Shown here: positions 34,294 through 44,150 of the stretch, piece after piece
Layout: every line of letters starts with the position of its first letter
How positions within the stretch are numbered: the first letter of the stretch is position 1
Source of the DNA: Neobacillus soli NBRC 102451
Lineage (GTDB): Bacteria; Bacillota; Bacilli; Bacillales; Cytobacillaceae
Assembly (NCBI RefSeq): GCF_001591665.1
Contig: NZ_BCVI01000001.1
Span: 1-53,161 of the forward strand
DNA length: 53,161 nt
Reading direction: 5' to 3'
Made by a program: the position numbers and the translations under genes
Notes under the pieces: model-generated
Told to the model about the DNA's origin: nothing
Seen by the model: only the letters and a program-made list of their open reading frames with translations
Database searches by the model: none

Positions 34294-34809
34294 ATGATTA
34301 AGCTTATCGGTGCTGTTTTTATCATTGTCGCGACTACTTGGATAGGATTTGAGGCTTCAAGGCGCTTTAGTGATCGTCCCAAGCAGCTACGAGCATTAAG
34401 GTCTGCACTGCAATCGCTAGAAGCTGAAATCATGTATGGGCATACGCCGCTGCATGAGGCAGCTAGAAGGCTGGCAGCCCAGCTTTCAAAGCCGCTTTCA
34501 ACGTTCTTTGAATCTTTTGCCAAGAAATTAACGGCCACGGAGACAACCGTAAATGAGGCTTGGGAAGCGAGTTTAAGAGAAGTTTGGAAATCAACAGCCT
34601 TTAAACAGGGAGAATTTGAAATTATGAAGCAATTTGGGGAAACCCTTGGCCGCCACGATCGGATGTCCCAGCAAAAACACATCATGCTAACGCTGACACA
34701 TCTTGAAAGAGAAGAAGCGGATGCAGTCCAAAACCAGGCCATATACGAAAAGATGGTAAAGAGTCTGGGATTCTTATCGGGATTGCTACTGATAATTTTA
34801 TTATTTTAG
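34294..34809 (+). CDS. spoIIIAB: Stage III sporulation protein SpoIIIAB
   Basis: A 171-residue protein with helices at both ends and a helical cytoplasmic middle (EASRRFSDRPKQLRALRSAL, RHDRMSQQKHIMLTLTHLE). The fold resembles GspF-type pieces of secretion systems. It starts at the base after the spoIIIAA stop. It is part of the mother cell-forespore channel. Confidence 0.95.
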   Translation: MIKLIGAVFIIVATTWIGFEASRRFSDRPKQLRALRSALQSLEAEIMYGHTPLHEAARRLAAQLSKPLSTFFESFAKKLTATETTVNEAWEASLREVWKSTAFKQGEFEIMKQFGETLGRHDRMSQQKHIMLTLTHLEREEADAVQNQAIYEKMVKSLGFLSGLLLIILLF

Positions 34810-34820
34810 GGGGAAACACA

Positions 34821-35024
34821 ATGGGTTTAGAGGTAGATATTATTTTTAAAATAGCCGGAGTGGGAATTGTTGTTGCCTTTTTGCACACGGTTCTTGATCA
34901 AGTAGGTAAAAAAGAATACGCCCAGTGGGTCACCCTGTTCGGGTTTATCTATATTTTATTTCAGGTGGCCTCGATTGTGGATGATCTTTTCCAAAAAATA
35001 AAATCCGTATTTTTGTATCAATAG
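34821..35024 (+). CDS. spoIIIAC: Stage III sporulation protein SpoIIIAC
   Basis: A 67-residue membrane protein with two helices, the usual SpoIIIAC length (VDIIFKIAGVGIVVAFLHTV; FGFIYILFQVASIVDDLF). GGGGGA precedes the ATG. Fifth-smallest members of the operon such as this are conserved in all endospore formers. Confidence 0.95.
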   Translation: MGLEVDIIFKIAGVGIVVAFLHTVLDQVGKKEYAQWVTLFGFIYILFQVASIVDDLFQKIKSVFLYQ

Positions 35025-35040
35025 AAGGGGGGGCCCTAAG

Positions 35041-35430
35041 ATTGAAATCATAAAAATAATCGGCTTAGCTCTTGTTGCAACTTTTCTTGCCTTAATTATT
35101 AAAGAGCAGAAACCTAATTTTGCCTTCCTTTTAATCGTCTTTGTCGGTTGTACCATTTTTCTCATTTTGGTGGATAAGATTTATGAAATTATTTCAATGC
35201 TCGAGAAACTTGCAGTGAATGCAAATGTAAATATGGTTTATATTGAAACCATTTTAAAAATTATCGGGATTGCCTATATAGCTGAATTTGCCGCCCAGAT
35301 TACAAAGGATGCGGGTCAAGGCGCACTCTCCTCTAAAATTGAGTTGGCAGGGAAAATTATGATTCTCGCCATGGCGATACCGATTCTAACTGTTTTAATT
35401 GAAACGATTATCAAACTAATTCCGAGCTAA
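35041..35430 (+). CDS. spoIIIAD: Stage III sporulation protein SpoIIIAD, AUU start
   Basis: A 129-residue membrane protein with four helices, matching the normal SpoIIIAD length only if translation starts at an ATT codon at 35041. The first residues would be (M)EIIKIIGLALVATFLAL, as in relatives that start MEIIKIIGL or similar. AAGGGGGGG lies about 8 bases before the ATT. The first in-frame ATG is at 35167, which would remove the first two helices. AUU starts are rare (infC is the textbook case) and usually inefficient, so low expression may be intended. Automated annotation may give a truncated gene here. Confidence 0.88.
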   Translation: MEIIKIIGLALVATFLALIIKEQKPNFAFLLIVFVGCTIFLILVDKIYEIISMLEKLAVNANVNMVYIETILKIIGIAYIAEFAAQITKDAGQGALSSKIELAGKIMILAMAIPILTVLIETIIKLIPS

Positions 35431-35458
35431 TGACAGTCCCCTAAAATGAGGTGTAGAT

Positions 35459-36658
35459 ATGAAACAGTGGCTGCAGATTATTCCTATTATCATTCTTGTA
35501 TTCTTTTTTTTACTTCCAAGTGTCCAAGCTGCCGCCGAATCCAATGAAAAGCCATCTCCCCCTATTTCTGCTCAGGAATTGGTGGATGCGCAACTGAAAT
35601 CATTGGACATAACGGAACTTAAACAGTATTGGGAGGATATTACCAATAAATATGGAGGCTTCCTTCCGGAAAGCCAAAAGGGAAGCTTGTATGACTTTGT
35701 AAGCGGTGAGAAAAAGTTCTCTTTTAAACAATGGGGACAAGGGATAGTAAAGTTTGCTTTTCAAGAGTTTGTAGCGAATGGAAAATTACTTGGTTCACTG
35801 ATCATGTTAACTATTTTCAGTATGTTCCTGCAATCCATGCAAAATGCCTTTGAAAAAAGCGCTATTAGTAAGGTTGCTTATTCAATTGTCTATATGGTGT
35901 TAGTCATTATCGCCCTGAATAGCTTTCATATTGCAATCAGCTACACGAATGAAGCGATTGGGACGATGATCTCCTTTGTGCTAGCACTTGTCCCGCTTTT
36001 GCTTGCTCTAATTGCTGCTTCAGGCGGACTTATCTCGGCAGCCTTTTTCCATCCCGTGATATTGTTTTTAATGAATATGAGCGGTTTATTCATGCAATAT
36101 ATTATTCTGCCGCTCCTCTTTTTAGCCACCCTGCTCAGTATTGTCAGTACGATGTCCGAACAATACAAGGTGTCACAATTAGCTGCGCTGCTAAGGAACT
36201 GGAGCATCGGGTTAATGGGTCTTTTCTTAACAGTGTTCTTAGGTGTTATTTCTGTTCAGGGTGCATCTGCCGCTGTAACAGACGGTGTAACCATCAGGAC
36301 TGCAAAGTTTGTTACAGGAAACTTCATTCCTGTCATCGGCAGAATGTTTACCGATGCTACTGATACGGTTGTCAGTGCGTCAGTCCTGTTAAAAAATACA
36401 GTCGGTATTGCCGGGGTAGCGATTCTACTTATCATTGTGGCCTTTCCCGCCATAAAAATTTTAATGATTGCCTTTATCTATAAATTCGCTGCTGCTATCC
36501 TGCAGCCATTAGGGGGCGGACCGATTATAAAATGTTTGGATATTATTAGCAAGAGTGTCATCTATGTTTTTGCAGCATTGGGTATTGTGTCACTTATGTT
36601 CTTTTTAAGTATCACCGTCATTGTTGCAGCTGGAAATTTGACGATGATGATGAGATAG
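35459..36658 (+). CDS. spoIIIAE: Stage III sporulation protein SpoIIIAE
   Basis: A 399-residue membrane protein with a signal peptide, an extracytoplasmic segment (about 27-110) and about seven membrane helices. The motif GAGGLISAAFFHP-like region (AASGGLISAAFFHPVI) and the end region LQPLGGGPIIKCLDIISKS are typical. It is the largest channel component of the operon. Confidence 0.95.
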   Translation: MKQWLQIIPIIILVFFFLLPSVQAAAESNEKPSPPISAQELVDAQLKSLDITELKQYWEDITNKYGGFLPESQKGSLYDFVSGEKKFSFKQWGQGIVKFAFQEFVANGKLLGSLIMLTIFSMFLQSMQNAFEKSAISKVAYSIVYMVLVIIALNSFHIAISYTNEAIGTMISFVLALVPLLLALIAASGGLISAAFFHPVILFLMNMSGLFMQYIILPLLFLATLLSIVSTMSEQYKVSQLAALLRNWSIGLMGLFLTVFLGVISVQGASAAVTDGVTIRTAKFVTGNFIPVIGRMFTDATDTVVSASVLLKNTVGIAGVAILLIIVAFPAIKILMIAFIYKFAAAILQPLGGGPIIKCLDIISKSVIYVFAALGIVSLMFFLSITVIVAAGNLTMMMR

Positions 36659-36670
36659 GGGGAGTAAAGA

Positions 36671-37300
36671 ATGGATTTTTTAAAAGAGTGGGTAACAAAT
36701 ATTATTCTGTTTATCCTGTTAGCTACAGTTATTGATATGCTCTTGCCGAACTCAAGCATGCAAAAGTATACCAAAATGGTTACAGGACTGCTCTTAATTG
36801 CGATTATTCTTACCCCAATTTTTAAACTAATCTCCAAGGATTTTGAATCAGCCCTTGCTCTAATCCCATCTTATCAAGCACCTGGAGAGAAAAATATGAA
36901 AAATTTAATAGATTTGAAGAAAAAAGAAATACAAGCCTCACAAAGTGCATATATTTTAGAAGAAATGACTGTCCAGCTGAAAAAGGACGTGAAGAAGGAG
37001 TTGATGGAACAATACGGATTGGAGATAGCGACAATTGATCTAGCAATAAATGAAAAAAGCGACCAAGCATTCCCTGAAAACCTCCAAATGGTTACGGTTC
37101 TTCTGAAACAGCCAGAAAACGAAGTGAAGACAGTCGAAGCAATAAAACAAGTTTCAATAGGCACAGAAACACCTCTTCCATCAAAAAAAACAACAGAAGA
37201 AACAGAAAAAATAGCCGCATTTCTCTCGCAAAAATGGAATGTAACTGAAAAAACAGTGGAAGTTTCGATTGAAGGGGGGATTAAAAAGGAAAATGGATAA
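36671..37300 (+). CDS. spoIIIAF: Stage III sporulation protein SpoIIIAF
   Basis: A 209-residue protein with two N-terminal helices (about 8-60) and a C-terminal domain of the ring-building type. Residues 65-120 are a charged coiled region. Its end overlaps the start of spoIIIAG by a few bases. AGGGGGAG precedes the ATG. Confidence 0.93.
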   Translation: MDFLKEWVTNIILFILLATVIDMLLPNSSMQKYTKMVTGLLLIAIILTPIFKLISKDFESALALIPSYQAPGEKNMKNLIDLKKKEIQASQSAYILEEMTVQLKKDVKKELMEQYGLEIATIDLAINEKSDQAFPENLQMVTVLLKQPENEVKTVEAIKQVSIGTETPLPSKKTTEETEKIAAFLSQKWNVTEKTVEVSIEGGIKKENG

Positions 37301-37946
37301 CAACCAAGGACCATTATCATGGCTCAAAAAAATGCTAAAGATGGAAGGGAATTCAGAGAAGAAAAAACTAGGGAAGCACCAGTATTTGCTCCTTGTTCTC
37401 TGTATCGGTGCAGCGTTTATGGTGGCAGGTAATATCATATTTAAACCAAATACAAATCCATCGGATGTACCTGCTGCGGCAAGTGAAAAAGTAGATTCCG
37501 AAGATGTAGCAGCATTTGGTCTGAAAAAGAGCTCGGGTAATAAGGCCGCAGCCGAATATGAAGAAAAGTACGAGAATCAACTTAAAAAAGCAATCCAGGA
37601 GATGTTAGGAGTAAACGATGTAACTGTTGTTGTCAACATTGATTCAACAGATAAGAAAATTCTAGAAAAAAATAGAGTCTCAAAAGCTCAAACGACTGAC
37701 GAAACAGATCGTGATGGCGGACAGCGTAAGGTACAGGAGAACTCAACAGATGAACAACTGGTGATTATCCGTGAAGGGGAAAAAGAGGTTCCTATTGTGG
37801 TAGAAACGAAAAAACCAGAAATTCGCGGTGTCCTTATAGTTGCTAAGGGTGCTGAAAATATCCAAGTGAAAAAGTGGATTGTTGAGGCAGTTACAAGGGC
37901 TTTAGGCGTACCAAGCTACCGTGTGGCCGTTATGCCTAAAAAATAA
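37293..37946 (+). CDS. spoIIIAG: Stage III sporulation protein SpoIIIAG
   Basis: A 217-residue protein with one membrane helix (about 32-50; LLLVLCIGAAFMVAGNIIF) and a ring-building domain outside (YENQLKKAIQEMLGVNDVTV, IRGVLIVAKGAENIQVKKWI). In B. subtilis it forms a large 30-subunit ring. The ATG at 37293 overlaps the spoIIIAF end (AAAAGGAAA before it); an upstream TTG at 37269 lacks a site. Confidence 0.93.
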   Translation: MDNNQGPLSWLKKMLKMEGNSEKKKLGKHQYLLLVLCIGAAFMVAGNIIFKPNTNPSDVPAAASEKVDSEDVAAFGLKKSSGNKAAAEYEEKYENQLKKAIQEMLGVNDVTVVVNIDSTDKKILEKNRVSKAQTTDETDRDGGQRKVQENSTDEQLVIIREGEKEVPIVVETKKPEIRGVLIVAKGAENIQVKKWIVEAVTRALGVPSYRVAVMPKK

Positions 37947-37961
37947 AAGGGGGATTTCAGA

Positions 37962-38516
37962 ATGCTTTTGAAAAAACAAACAGTTTGGTTATTAACAATG
38001 TTAAGTTTAGTAGTTGTGTTATCGGTTTATTATATAACCTCTCCAGAGCAAAAAAAGTCGAACGATTTGACAGCAGTACAGCAAAAGGCTAAAGATCAAA
38101 ATCAGGGTAAAACAAAACCCGATGCTAAGGATGGTAAAATAGTCATGTCCACTGCAGCAGGCGATGCAGCGTTTGAAGAACTTCGTATGAAGCTTGAAGA
38201 AGTACGCGGTAAAGAGGCTGAAGAATTAACGACTGAACTGGCCTCTACTAATCTTCCTGCCGATCAACGCAGCAAGGTGAAGGATCAAATGGATAAATTA
38301 AATCAAACAGCCCAACAAGAAGAAATTCTTGAAGTAATGATAAAAACCCTGGGATATGAGGATGCCCTTGTCAGAGCCGATGGCGAGCAAGTACTCGTTA
38401 CAGTGAAATCCAAGAAGAAACACTCCGCTGCTGAGGCCAATAAAATTATTCAAGAGGTGAAAAAAGAAATTGGCGAGACGAATTATGTAGCAGTAGAATT
38501 CCAGCCATCAAAATAA
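37962..38516 (+). CDS. spoIIIAH: Stage III sporulation protein SpoIIIAH
   Basis: A 184-residue protein with an N-terminal membrane helix (about 8-26) and an extracellular C-terminal domain (EEILEVMIKTLGYEDALVRA to EIGETNYVAVEF) that binds forespore SpoIIQ. It is the last gene of the operon; AGGGGGA precedes the ATG and a terminator follows. Confidence 0.95.
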   Translation: MLLKKQTVWLLTMLSLVVVLSVYYITSPEQKKSNDLTAVQQKAKDQNQGKTKPDAKDGKIVMSTAAGDAAFEELRMKLEEVRGKEAEELTTELASTNLPADQRSKVKDQMDKLNQTAQQEEILEVMIKTLGYEDALVRADGEQVLVTVKSKKKHSAAEANKIIQEVKKEIGETNYVAVEFQPSK

Positions 38517-38522
38517 AATACG

Positions 38523-38553
38523 AAAAAAGGAAAGTCAGCGGCTTTCCTTTTTT
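38523..38553 (+). terminator. Terminator of the spoIIIA operon
   Basis: A 12-bp stem (aaaaaaggaaag with cttTccttttttc) around a 7-base loop, followed by T-rich sequence, 6 bases after the spoIIIAH stop. Confidence 0.88.
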
Positions 38554-38733
38554 CTTTGCTTAAATTCCTGTAATATATTGATTTAGGCTGATGCGAGGGG
38601 TCACAATTCCCTTTTTCTTAAAAAGATATTATGATTAAGTAAGCGGGCATGGGTGAATTGTTAGGCTCCACATGATTTAGATTATTGAATTTTCATAAGG
38701 TATTATCGTATAGTATTAGTAGCTAGTCATAAG

Positions 38734-38813
38734 AAAGGCGGAAGCGCCAGTTTAGCGCATGACATTACTGGAGCGTGAAGTACACTAGTCGCTGGGCGCT
38801 GGAGCTAGACAGT
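38734..38813. repeat. Bacillus-type interspersed repeat
   Basis: About 80 bases from AAAGGCGGAAGCGCC to GGCGCTGGAGCTAGACAGT. The two ends, GGCGGAAGCGCC and GGCGCTGGAGCTAGAC, are the hallmarks of an interspersed repeat found many times between genes in several Bacillus and Neobacillus genomes. Terminal parts are inverted (GCGCCAG and CTGGGCGC), so a long hairpin can form. It carries no coding capacity. It fills most of the 347-base gap between spoIIIAH and accB. Confidence 0.7.
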
Positions 38814-38863
38814 ATTCAAGTTTCAATGATAGCAAATTTAAGACGTACAAGGGGTGTTACTCA

Positions 38864-39370
38864 ATGTTAAAAGTACAAGAAATTCGTGAGTTAATTAAAT
38901 TGGTTGACCAGTCAAGTATCGATGAATTTGTATATGAAAATGAAGGTTCAAAAATCAAAATGAAGAAAAATGCTGCAGCTACATATGTTTCACATGCTGT
39001 TCCAACAGCACTTGAAGCTGAATTTGTACCAGCAGTACAACCAGTCGCTCATGTAGCTGCTCCTGCCGCGCCCGTTCAGGAAGTAAAAAAGGAAGCGGCC
39101 AATGGAGAAACAGCCAATGTTGAAGCAACAAATCTACACAAAATTACTTCGCCAATGGTGGGGACTTTCTATGCTTCTCCAACCCCGGACACGGATGCAT
39201 ATGTGAAAGCTGGATCTGTTGTATCAAAAGATTCTATCGTATGTATTGTAGAAGCGATGAAGTTATTTAATGAGATTGAAGCAGAAGTAAACGGGGAAAT
39301 TGTTGAAGTCCTTGTTAAAAATGGCCAATTGGTAGAATATGGACAGCCTTTATTTTTAGTAAAGCCTTAA
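38864..39370 (+). CDS. accB: Biotin carboxyl carrier protein of acetyl-CoA carboxylase
   Basis: A 168-residue carrier with an N-terminal dimerisation part ([17 protein letters not shown]), an Ala/Pro/Val-rich linker (about 42-85) and the biotinyl domain. Biotin is attached to Lys133 in VEAMKLFNE. It starts the acc unit; the ribosome site AAGGGGTG precedes the ATG. Confidence 0.97.
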   Translation: MLKVQEIRELIKLVDQSSIDEFVYENEGSKIKMKKNAAATYVSHAVPTALEAEFVPAVQPVAHVAAPAAPVQEVKKEAANGETANVEATNLHKITSPMVGTFYASPTPDTDAYVKAGSVVSKDSIVCIVEAMKLFNEIEAEVNGEIVEVLVKNGQLVEYGQPLFLVKP

Positions 39371-39388
39371 GTTAGGAGCGGTTACAGG

Positions 39389-40738
39389 ATGATAAAAAAA
39401 CTGTTAATTGCAAACAGAGGAGAAATTGCAGTTAGGATTATTCGCGCCTGCCGGGAAATGGGAATTGAATCGGTTGCCGTTTTCTCTGAAGCAGATCGTG
39501 AAGCATTACATGTCCAACTGGCAGATGAAGCCTATTGCATTGGACCTACATCTTCAAAAGACAGTTATTTAAACGTTACAAATATTATTAGTGTTGCAAA
39601 GCTAACAGCTTGTGATGCCATTCACCCGGGCTATGGTTTCTTGGCCGAAAATGCCGATTTCGCTGAGCTCTGCCGTGAATGTAATATAACCTTTGTTGGA
39701 CCAAGCCCAGAGGCGATTACCAGAATGGGTACAAAGGATATTGCTAGGGAAACGATGCAGGAAGCGGGGGTACCGATTGTCCCAGGGTCCACCGGAATTA
39801 TTAATGACATCGATGAAGCCCTTAAACTTGTTGAAAAGATTCATTATCCAGTTATTATCAAAGCAACAGCCGGCGGTGGCGGAAAGGGGATCCGCGTTGC
39901 GAAGAATGAGCAGGAATTAATTAAAGGCATTAATATCACCCAACAGGAAGCATTGACCGCCTTCGGAAATCCCGGAGTATATATTGAAAAATACATCGAG
40001 GATTTCCGCCATGTTGAAATTCAAGTCCTTGCTGACTCATACGGAAACACAATCCATCTTGGAGAGAGAGATTGTTCCATCCAACGCAGACTGCAAAAGC
40101 TGCTTGAAGAATCACCTTCACCTGCGTTAGACGGTGAAATCCGTGCAGAAATGGGTGATGCAGCAGTAAAAGCTGCGAAAGCAGTTGATTATTCAGGTGC
40201 CGGCACGGTAGAATTTATATATGACTACCGCAATCGTAAATATTATTTTATGGAAATGAACACAAGGATTCAGGTGGAACATCCGGTAACAGAAATGGTC
40301 ACTGGAATCGACCTTATTAAAGAACAAATTCGAGTGGCAAGCGGCGAAAAATTAACCTTAAATCAGCAGGATGTCACCTTTACGGGCTGGGCGATCGAGT
40401 GCCGGATTAATGCAGAAAATCCAGAAAAGAATTTTCTCCCATCTGCAGGAAAAATCAACATGTATCTTCCACCAGGAGGATTTGGCGTTCGTATTGATTC
40501 AGCAGCATATCCAGGGTATACAATTCCACCATACTACGATTCCATGATTGCGAAAGTCATTGCATATGGCAACACTAGGGAAGAGGCAATTTCAAGAATG
40601 AAACGTGCATTAAGTGAATTTGTTGTTGAAGGGATCCATACAACGATCCCGTTTCATTTAAAACTGCTCGATCATGAAACTTTCGTAGAAGGCAATTTTA
40701 ATACGAAATTCCTAGAATTGCATGATGTGATGAAGTAA
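39389..40738 (+). CDS. accC: Biotin carboxylase subunit of acetyl-CoA carboxylase
   Basis: A 449-residue ATP-grasp enzyme that carboxylates biotin on AccB using bicarbonate. The nucleotide loop is [13 protein letters not shown], and the catalytic region is [13 protein letters not shown]. Full length for the family. It is 18 bases after accB. Confidence 0.97.
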   Translation: MIKKLLIANRGEIAVRIIRACREMGIESVAVFSEADREALHVQLADEAYCIGPTSSKDSYLNVTNIISVAKLTACDAIHPGYGFLAENADFAELCRECNITFVGPSPEAITRMGTKDIARETMQEAGVPIVPGSTGIINDIDEALKLVEKIHYPVIIKATAGGGGKGIRVAKNEQELIKGINITQQEALTAFGNPGVYIEKYIEDFRHVEIQVLADSYGNTIHLGERDCSIQRRLQKLLEESPSPALDGEIRAEMGDAAVKAAKAVDYSGAGTVEFIYDYRNRKYYFMEMNTRIQVEHPVTEMVTGIDLIKEQIRVASGEKLTLNQQDVTFTGWAIECRINAENPEKNFLPSAGKINMYLPPGGFGVRIDSAAYPGYTIPPYYDSMIAKVIAYGNTREEAISRMKRALSEFVVEGIHTTIPFHLKLLDHETFVEGNFNTKFLELHDVMK

Positions 40739-40762
40739 GTCAAATATCTGGAGGTGTTTTGG

Positions 40763-41170
40763 ATGAGCGAATTTAGTGTTTTGGAAATGGAACAAGGTAA
40801 TAATGGACACGGAAAGATTGAAATTGCCCCTGAGGTGATAGAAGTTATTGCAGGAATTGCTGCTGCCGAGGTCGAAGGTGTAGCTGGGATGCGTGGTAAT
40901 TTTGCTACAGGCGTTGTTGAACGTTTAGGTAAAAAAAATCACGGTAAAGGCGTAAAGGTTGAACTAACTGAGTCGGGAATAAAGGTTGATGTTTATTGTA
41001 CGATGAAGTTCGGAATATCGATTCCTTCTGTAGCCGGAAAGGTACAGGATAACATTCGTCAGGCGTTGCTTAATATGACTGCTTTAGATGCGGAAGAAGT
41101 CAATATTCATGTGGTTGGGATTCAATTTGAAAACCAAAAGATTGAACCTGAAATTGAATCAGAACTATAA
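40763..41170 (+). CDS. yqhY: Asp23/YqhY family protein
   Basis: A 135-residue Asp23 (DUF322) protein, conserved next to accB-accC in Bacillus. Core motif: IEIAPEVIEVIAGIAAAEVEGV and VDVYCTMKFGISIPSVAGKVQ (each split in two by turns). In B. subtilis loss of yqhY selects acc mutations, so a link to lipid supply or envelope balance is known but the mechanism is not. The ATG at 40763 follows GGAGGTG; a GTG inside that site is less likely. Confidence 0.92.
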   Translation: MSEFSVLEMEQGNNGHGKIEIAPEVIEVIAGIAAAEVEGVAGMRGNFATGVVERLGKKNHGKGVKVELTESGIKVDVYCTMKFGISIPSVAGKVQDNIRQALLNMTALDAEEVNIHVVGIQFENQKIEPEIESEL

Positions 41171-41176
41171 AATTTG

Positions 41177-41210
41177 AAAACCAAAGGAGTTTTTTTCCTT
41201 TGGTTTTTTT
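41177..41210 (+). terminator. Terminator after yqhY
   Basis: A 12-bp stem (aaaaccaaagga with tcctttggtttt) followed by a T-run, six bases after the yqhY stop. It separates the acc genes from nusB. Confidence 0.9.
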
Positions 41211-41366
41211 ATTTCTTATGGAAAAATATTAACCGTACAGTGCGAATCATTTCTAGTTATGCTATTATCTTTTTATGTGCATTCAAGCTTTAAATGATTT
41301 AATACAATAGTATGTATGAAAAATAGACAAAAATTGATTAATATCTCTAAAGGAGTTAACGGTATA

Positions 41367-41765
41367 ATGAAAAGAAGAACAGCAAGGGAAAAGGCATTAC
41401 AAGCCCTTTTTCAAATCGATGTTAGTAATAGTGAACCAGCGTTAGCGATTGAACATGTTTTGGAGGGGGAGGCAGGAGACGAATATCTTAACAAGCTTGT
41501 TTTAGGAGTAGTTGAAAATAAAACAGAAATTGACAAGTTAATCATGGGAAGTCTTGAGAAATGGTCAATGGACCGTTTGGCAACAGTTGACCGGAACTTG
41601 CTTCGGTTAGCAACATATGAATTGATTTATATTCGAAATGAAGTTCCTGAAAATGTGATTTTAGATGAAGCCATAGAGATAGCCAAAATTTATGGAGATG
41701 ACCAATCAAGCAAGTTTATTAATGGTGTTCTATCAAAGGTAAAACAAAAGCTTCTTAACGATTAA
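41367..41765 (+). CDS. nusB: Transcription antitermination factor NusB
   Basis: A 132-residue all-helical factor that, with NusE (S10), binds boxA RNA in rRNA transcripts. Typical motifs: RRTAREKALQALFQIDVS, RLATVDRNLLRLATYELI and ILDEAIEIAKIYGDD. The ATG at 41367 follows AAAGGAG; an upstream in-frame ATG at 41316 would add 17 residues. Confidence 0.96.
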   Translation: MKRRTAREKALQALFQIDVSNSEPALAIEHVLEGEAGDEYLNKLVLGVVENKTEIDKLIMGSLEKWSMDRLATVDRNLLRLATYELIYIRNEVPENVILDEAIEIAKIYGDDQSSKFINGVLSKVKQKLLND

Positions 41766-41805
41766 TTGATTTGGTCCTCTCAGATGATAAGGGAGAGAAA
41801 AGGAA

Positions 41806-42660
41806 ATGACCGCGAAAATTATTAATGGAAAAGACATTGCTGCGAAAAAAAGAATAGCGATTGCTGTAGAAGTAAAAAAGCTTAAGAGTAAGGGTGTAAC
41901 TCCAGGATTAGCCGTAATTCTTGTCGGAAATAACCATGCTTCTCTTACTTATGTAAAAAGTAAGGAAAAAGCATGTCGGGAACTTGGTATGAACTCGTTA
42001 TTAATTGAAATGCCTGAAGAGGTTTCCGAAGAGGAATTACTGTCAAAAATTGAAGAATTGAATGGAGACACGAAGATCCATGGTATTTTGGTTCAATTGC
42101 CAATCCCCAAACATATTGATGAAAAAAAGGTAATTGAATCCATCTCACCATTAAAGGACGTCGATGGTTTCCATCCGATTAATATTGGCAGGATGATGAC
42201 AGGGCAGAATACTTTCTTGCCATGTACGCCCTATGGGATCATGGTATTACTCGAAGAATCGGGTATCTCCATTGCTGGGAAAAATGTTGTTGTTGTAGGT
42301 AGAAGTAATATCGTCGGCAAGCCTGTAGGGCAACTTTTCCTTAATCAACATGCAACCGTAACCTATTGCCACTCAAAAACTAGGGATTTAAAATTACATA
42401 CAAACCAAGCTGATATCCTTGTTGCGGCTGTTGGAATCCCGAACTTTATTACCGCTGAACATATTAAAGAAGGTGCTGTCGTCATTGATGTCGGAATTAA
42501 CCGCAATGAAGCAGGGAAGCTTTGCGGTGATGTTGCTTTTGATGAAGTGAGCGAAAAAGCGGGATATATTACACCTGTTCCAAAGGGAGTGGGTCCGATG
42601 ACTATTACCATGCTTATGTATAATACCTTAAAATCAGCTAATGAAAGTATTGACCGTTAA
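41806..42660 (+). CDS. folD: Methylenetetrahydrofolate dehydrogenase/cyclohydrolase
   Basis: A 284-residue bifunctional enzyme that converts 5,10-methylene- to 10-formyl-tetrahydrofolate. Visible motifs: YVKSKEKACRELG (catalytic Lys of the YxxxK motif), GILVQLPIPKHI, DVDGFHPINIG, the nucleotide-binding VVVGRSNIVGKPVG and PVPKGVGPMT. Normal length. AGGGAGAGAAAAGG precedes the ATG. Confidence 0.97.
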   Translation: MTAKIINGKDIAAKKRIAIAVEVKKLKSKGVTPGLAVILVGNNHASLTYVKSKEKACRELGMNSLLIEMPEEVSEEELLSKIEELNGDTKIHGILVQLPIPKHIDEKKVIESISPLKDVDGFHPINIGRMMTGQNTFLPCTPYGIMVLLEESGISIAGKNVVVVGRSNIVGKPVGQLFLNQHATVTYCHSKTRDLKLHTNQADILVAAVGIPNFITAEHIKEGAVVIDVGINRNEAGKLCGDVAFDEVSEKAGYITPVPKGVGPMTITMLMYNTLKSANESIDR

Positions 42661-42791
42661 TAAGCAGGATATTGTCCTTATCTTTTATTATTTTATGTTC
42701 CTTTTTCAGTTGATTTTCCGGACAAAAAGAGGGGCTAAATATATAATGGATAAGGACAGTTTATTTTTAATCGGTCGAAAAGGAGTTACTT

Positions 42792-44150
42792 ATGCCTGAA
42801 CAAAGATATTTATCAGTGAATGCTTTAACCAAATACATAAAAAGAAAATTTGATGTCGACCCACATTTACGGGATATTCATGTAAGAGGGGAAATTTCAA
42901 ATTTTAAACAGCATTCGAGCGGACATATGTACTTTACATTAAAGGATGAAAAAGCCCGGATTCTTGCTGTGATGTTTGCCAGCCAGTCACGTGTAATGAA
43001 ATTTTCACCCGAAAACGGAATGAAGGTGATTGTAAAGGGTGATATCAGTGTATACGAGCCCAGCGGTCAATATCAAATATACATAAAGGAAATGCAGCCT
43101 GATGGCATTGGGGAATTATTTTTAGCCTATGAGCAGTTAAAACAAAGGCTGGAATCAGAAGGATTATTCGCGATTGAAACGAAAAAAGCTATTCCTCAGT
43201 ATCCTAGAACAGTAGGTGTAATTACCTCACCAACGGGAGCAGCTATTAGGGATGTTATTATTACGATTAAAAGGCGCTATCCTATTGCAAATATTCTTGT
43301 TTTCCCTGCCCTTGTACAAGGGAATAATGCAGCATCTTCCATTTCGAAAGCTATTGAAAAGGCCAATAGCATGAAGGAAATCGATGTTTTGATTGTTGGC
43401 CGTGGCGGAGGCTCGATTGAGGAGTTATGGGCGTTTAATGAGGAAATCACGGCCCGTGCTATTTTTTCATCACGGATTCCGATTATTTCAGCTGTTGGTC
43501 ATGAGACAGATTTTACGATTGCAGATTTTGTAGCTGATTTACGGGCTCCGACTCCAACGGGTGCTGCTGAACTAGCTGTCCCGCATATTGAGGAACTAAT
43601 GGATAGAATCCTACAGCGGCAAACTCGCATGCACCATGTCATTAGGGGGAAATTCCAGTTTGATAAGCAGCGCTTAAATCGTGTTCAAAAATCATATGCC
43701 TTTCGCTATCCGCATCGTCTATATGAACAAAAACTTGAGCAGTTAGACAAACTAACAGAAATGCTAGTGCGTGGGACGTCAAGATTATCCTTATTAAAAA
43801 ACGGGCAGCATGAAATTCTTTATAAACGGCTGCAAAGGAGCCATCCAAGCGAAGCAGTCCTTGCTGCCCAAAAACGTTTTGTACGAACCCAAAAAGATAT
43901 GAACCGAACAATGCTCCAGGTACTATCTAAGAAACAAACAGATTTTGAACGGATCCTTTCGACCTTACAAGCATTGAGCCCCTTGAAAATAATGGAACGC
44001 GGCTATAGTTTGGCCTATTCGGAAGATAATCGACTAGTCAAAAGCATCAGTCAGGTTAAAGAGAACGAACGCGTTCAAATTCAATTAACGGATGGCAGTC
44101 TATTATGTAAAGTGGAAAATATAAAGGAGAGCGAAAAACGTGACGAATGA
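42792..44150 (+). CDS. xseA: Exodeoxyribonuclease VII large subunit
   Basis: A 452-residue subunit with an N-terminal OB domain ([20 protein letters not shown]) and the nuclease domain ([58 protein letters not shown]). It degrades single-stranded DNA from both ends in complex with XseB. The stop overlaps the xseB start by 11 bases. Confidence 0.97.
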   Translation: MPEQRYLSVNALTKYIKRKFDVDPHLRDIHVRGEISNFKQHSSGHMYFTLKDEKARILAVMFASQSRVMKFSPENGMKVIVKGDISVYEPSGQYQIYIKEMQPDGIGELFLAYEQLKQRLESEGLFAIETKKAIPQYPRTVGVITSPTGAAIRDVIITIKRRYPIANILVFPALVQGNNAASSISKAIEKANSMKEIDVLIVGRGGGSIEELWAFNEEITARAIFSSRIPIISAVGHETDFTIADFVADLRAPTPTGAAELAVPHIEELMDRILQRQTRMHHVIRGKFQFDKQRLNRVQKSYAFRYPHRLYEQKLEQLDKLTEMLVRGTSRLSLLKNGQHEILYKRLQRSHPSEAVLAAQKRFVRTQKDMNRTMLQVLSKKQTDFERILSTLQALSPLKIMERGYSLAYSEDNRLVKSISQVKENERVQIQLTDGSLLCKVENIKESEKRDE

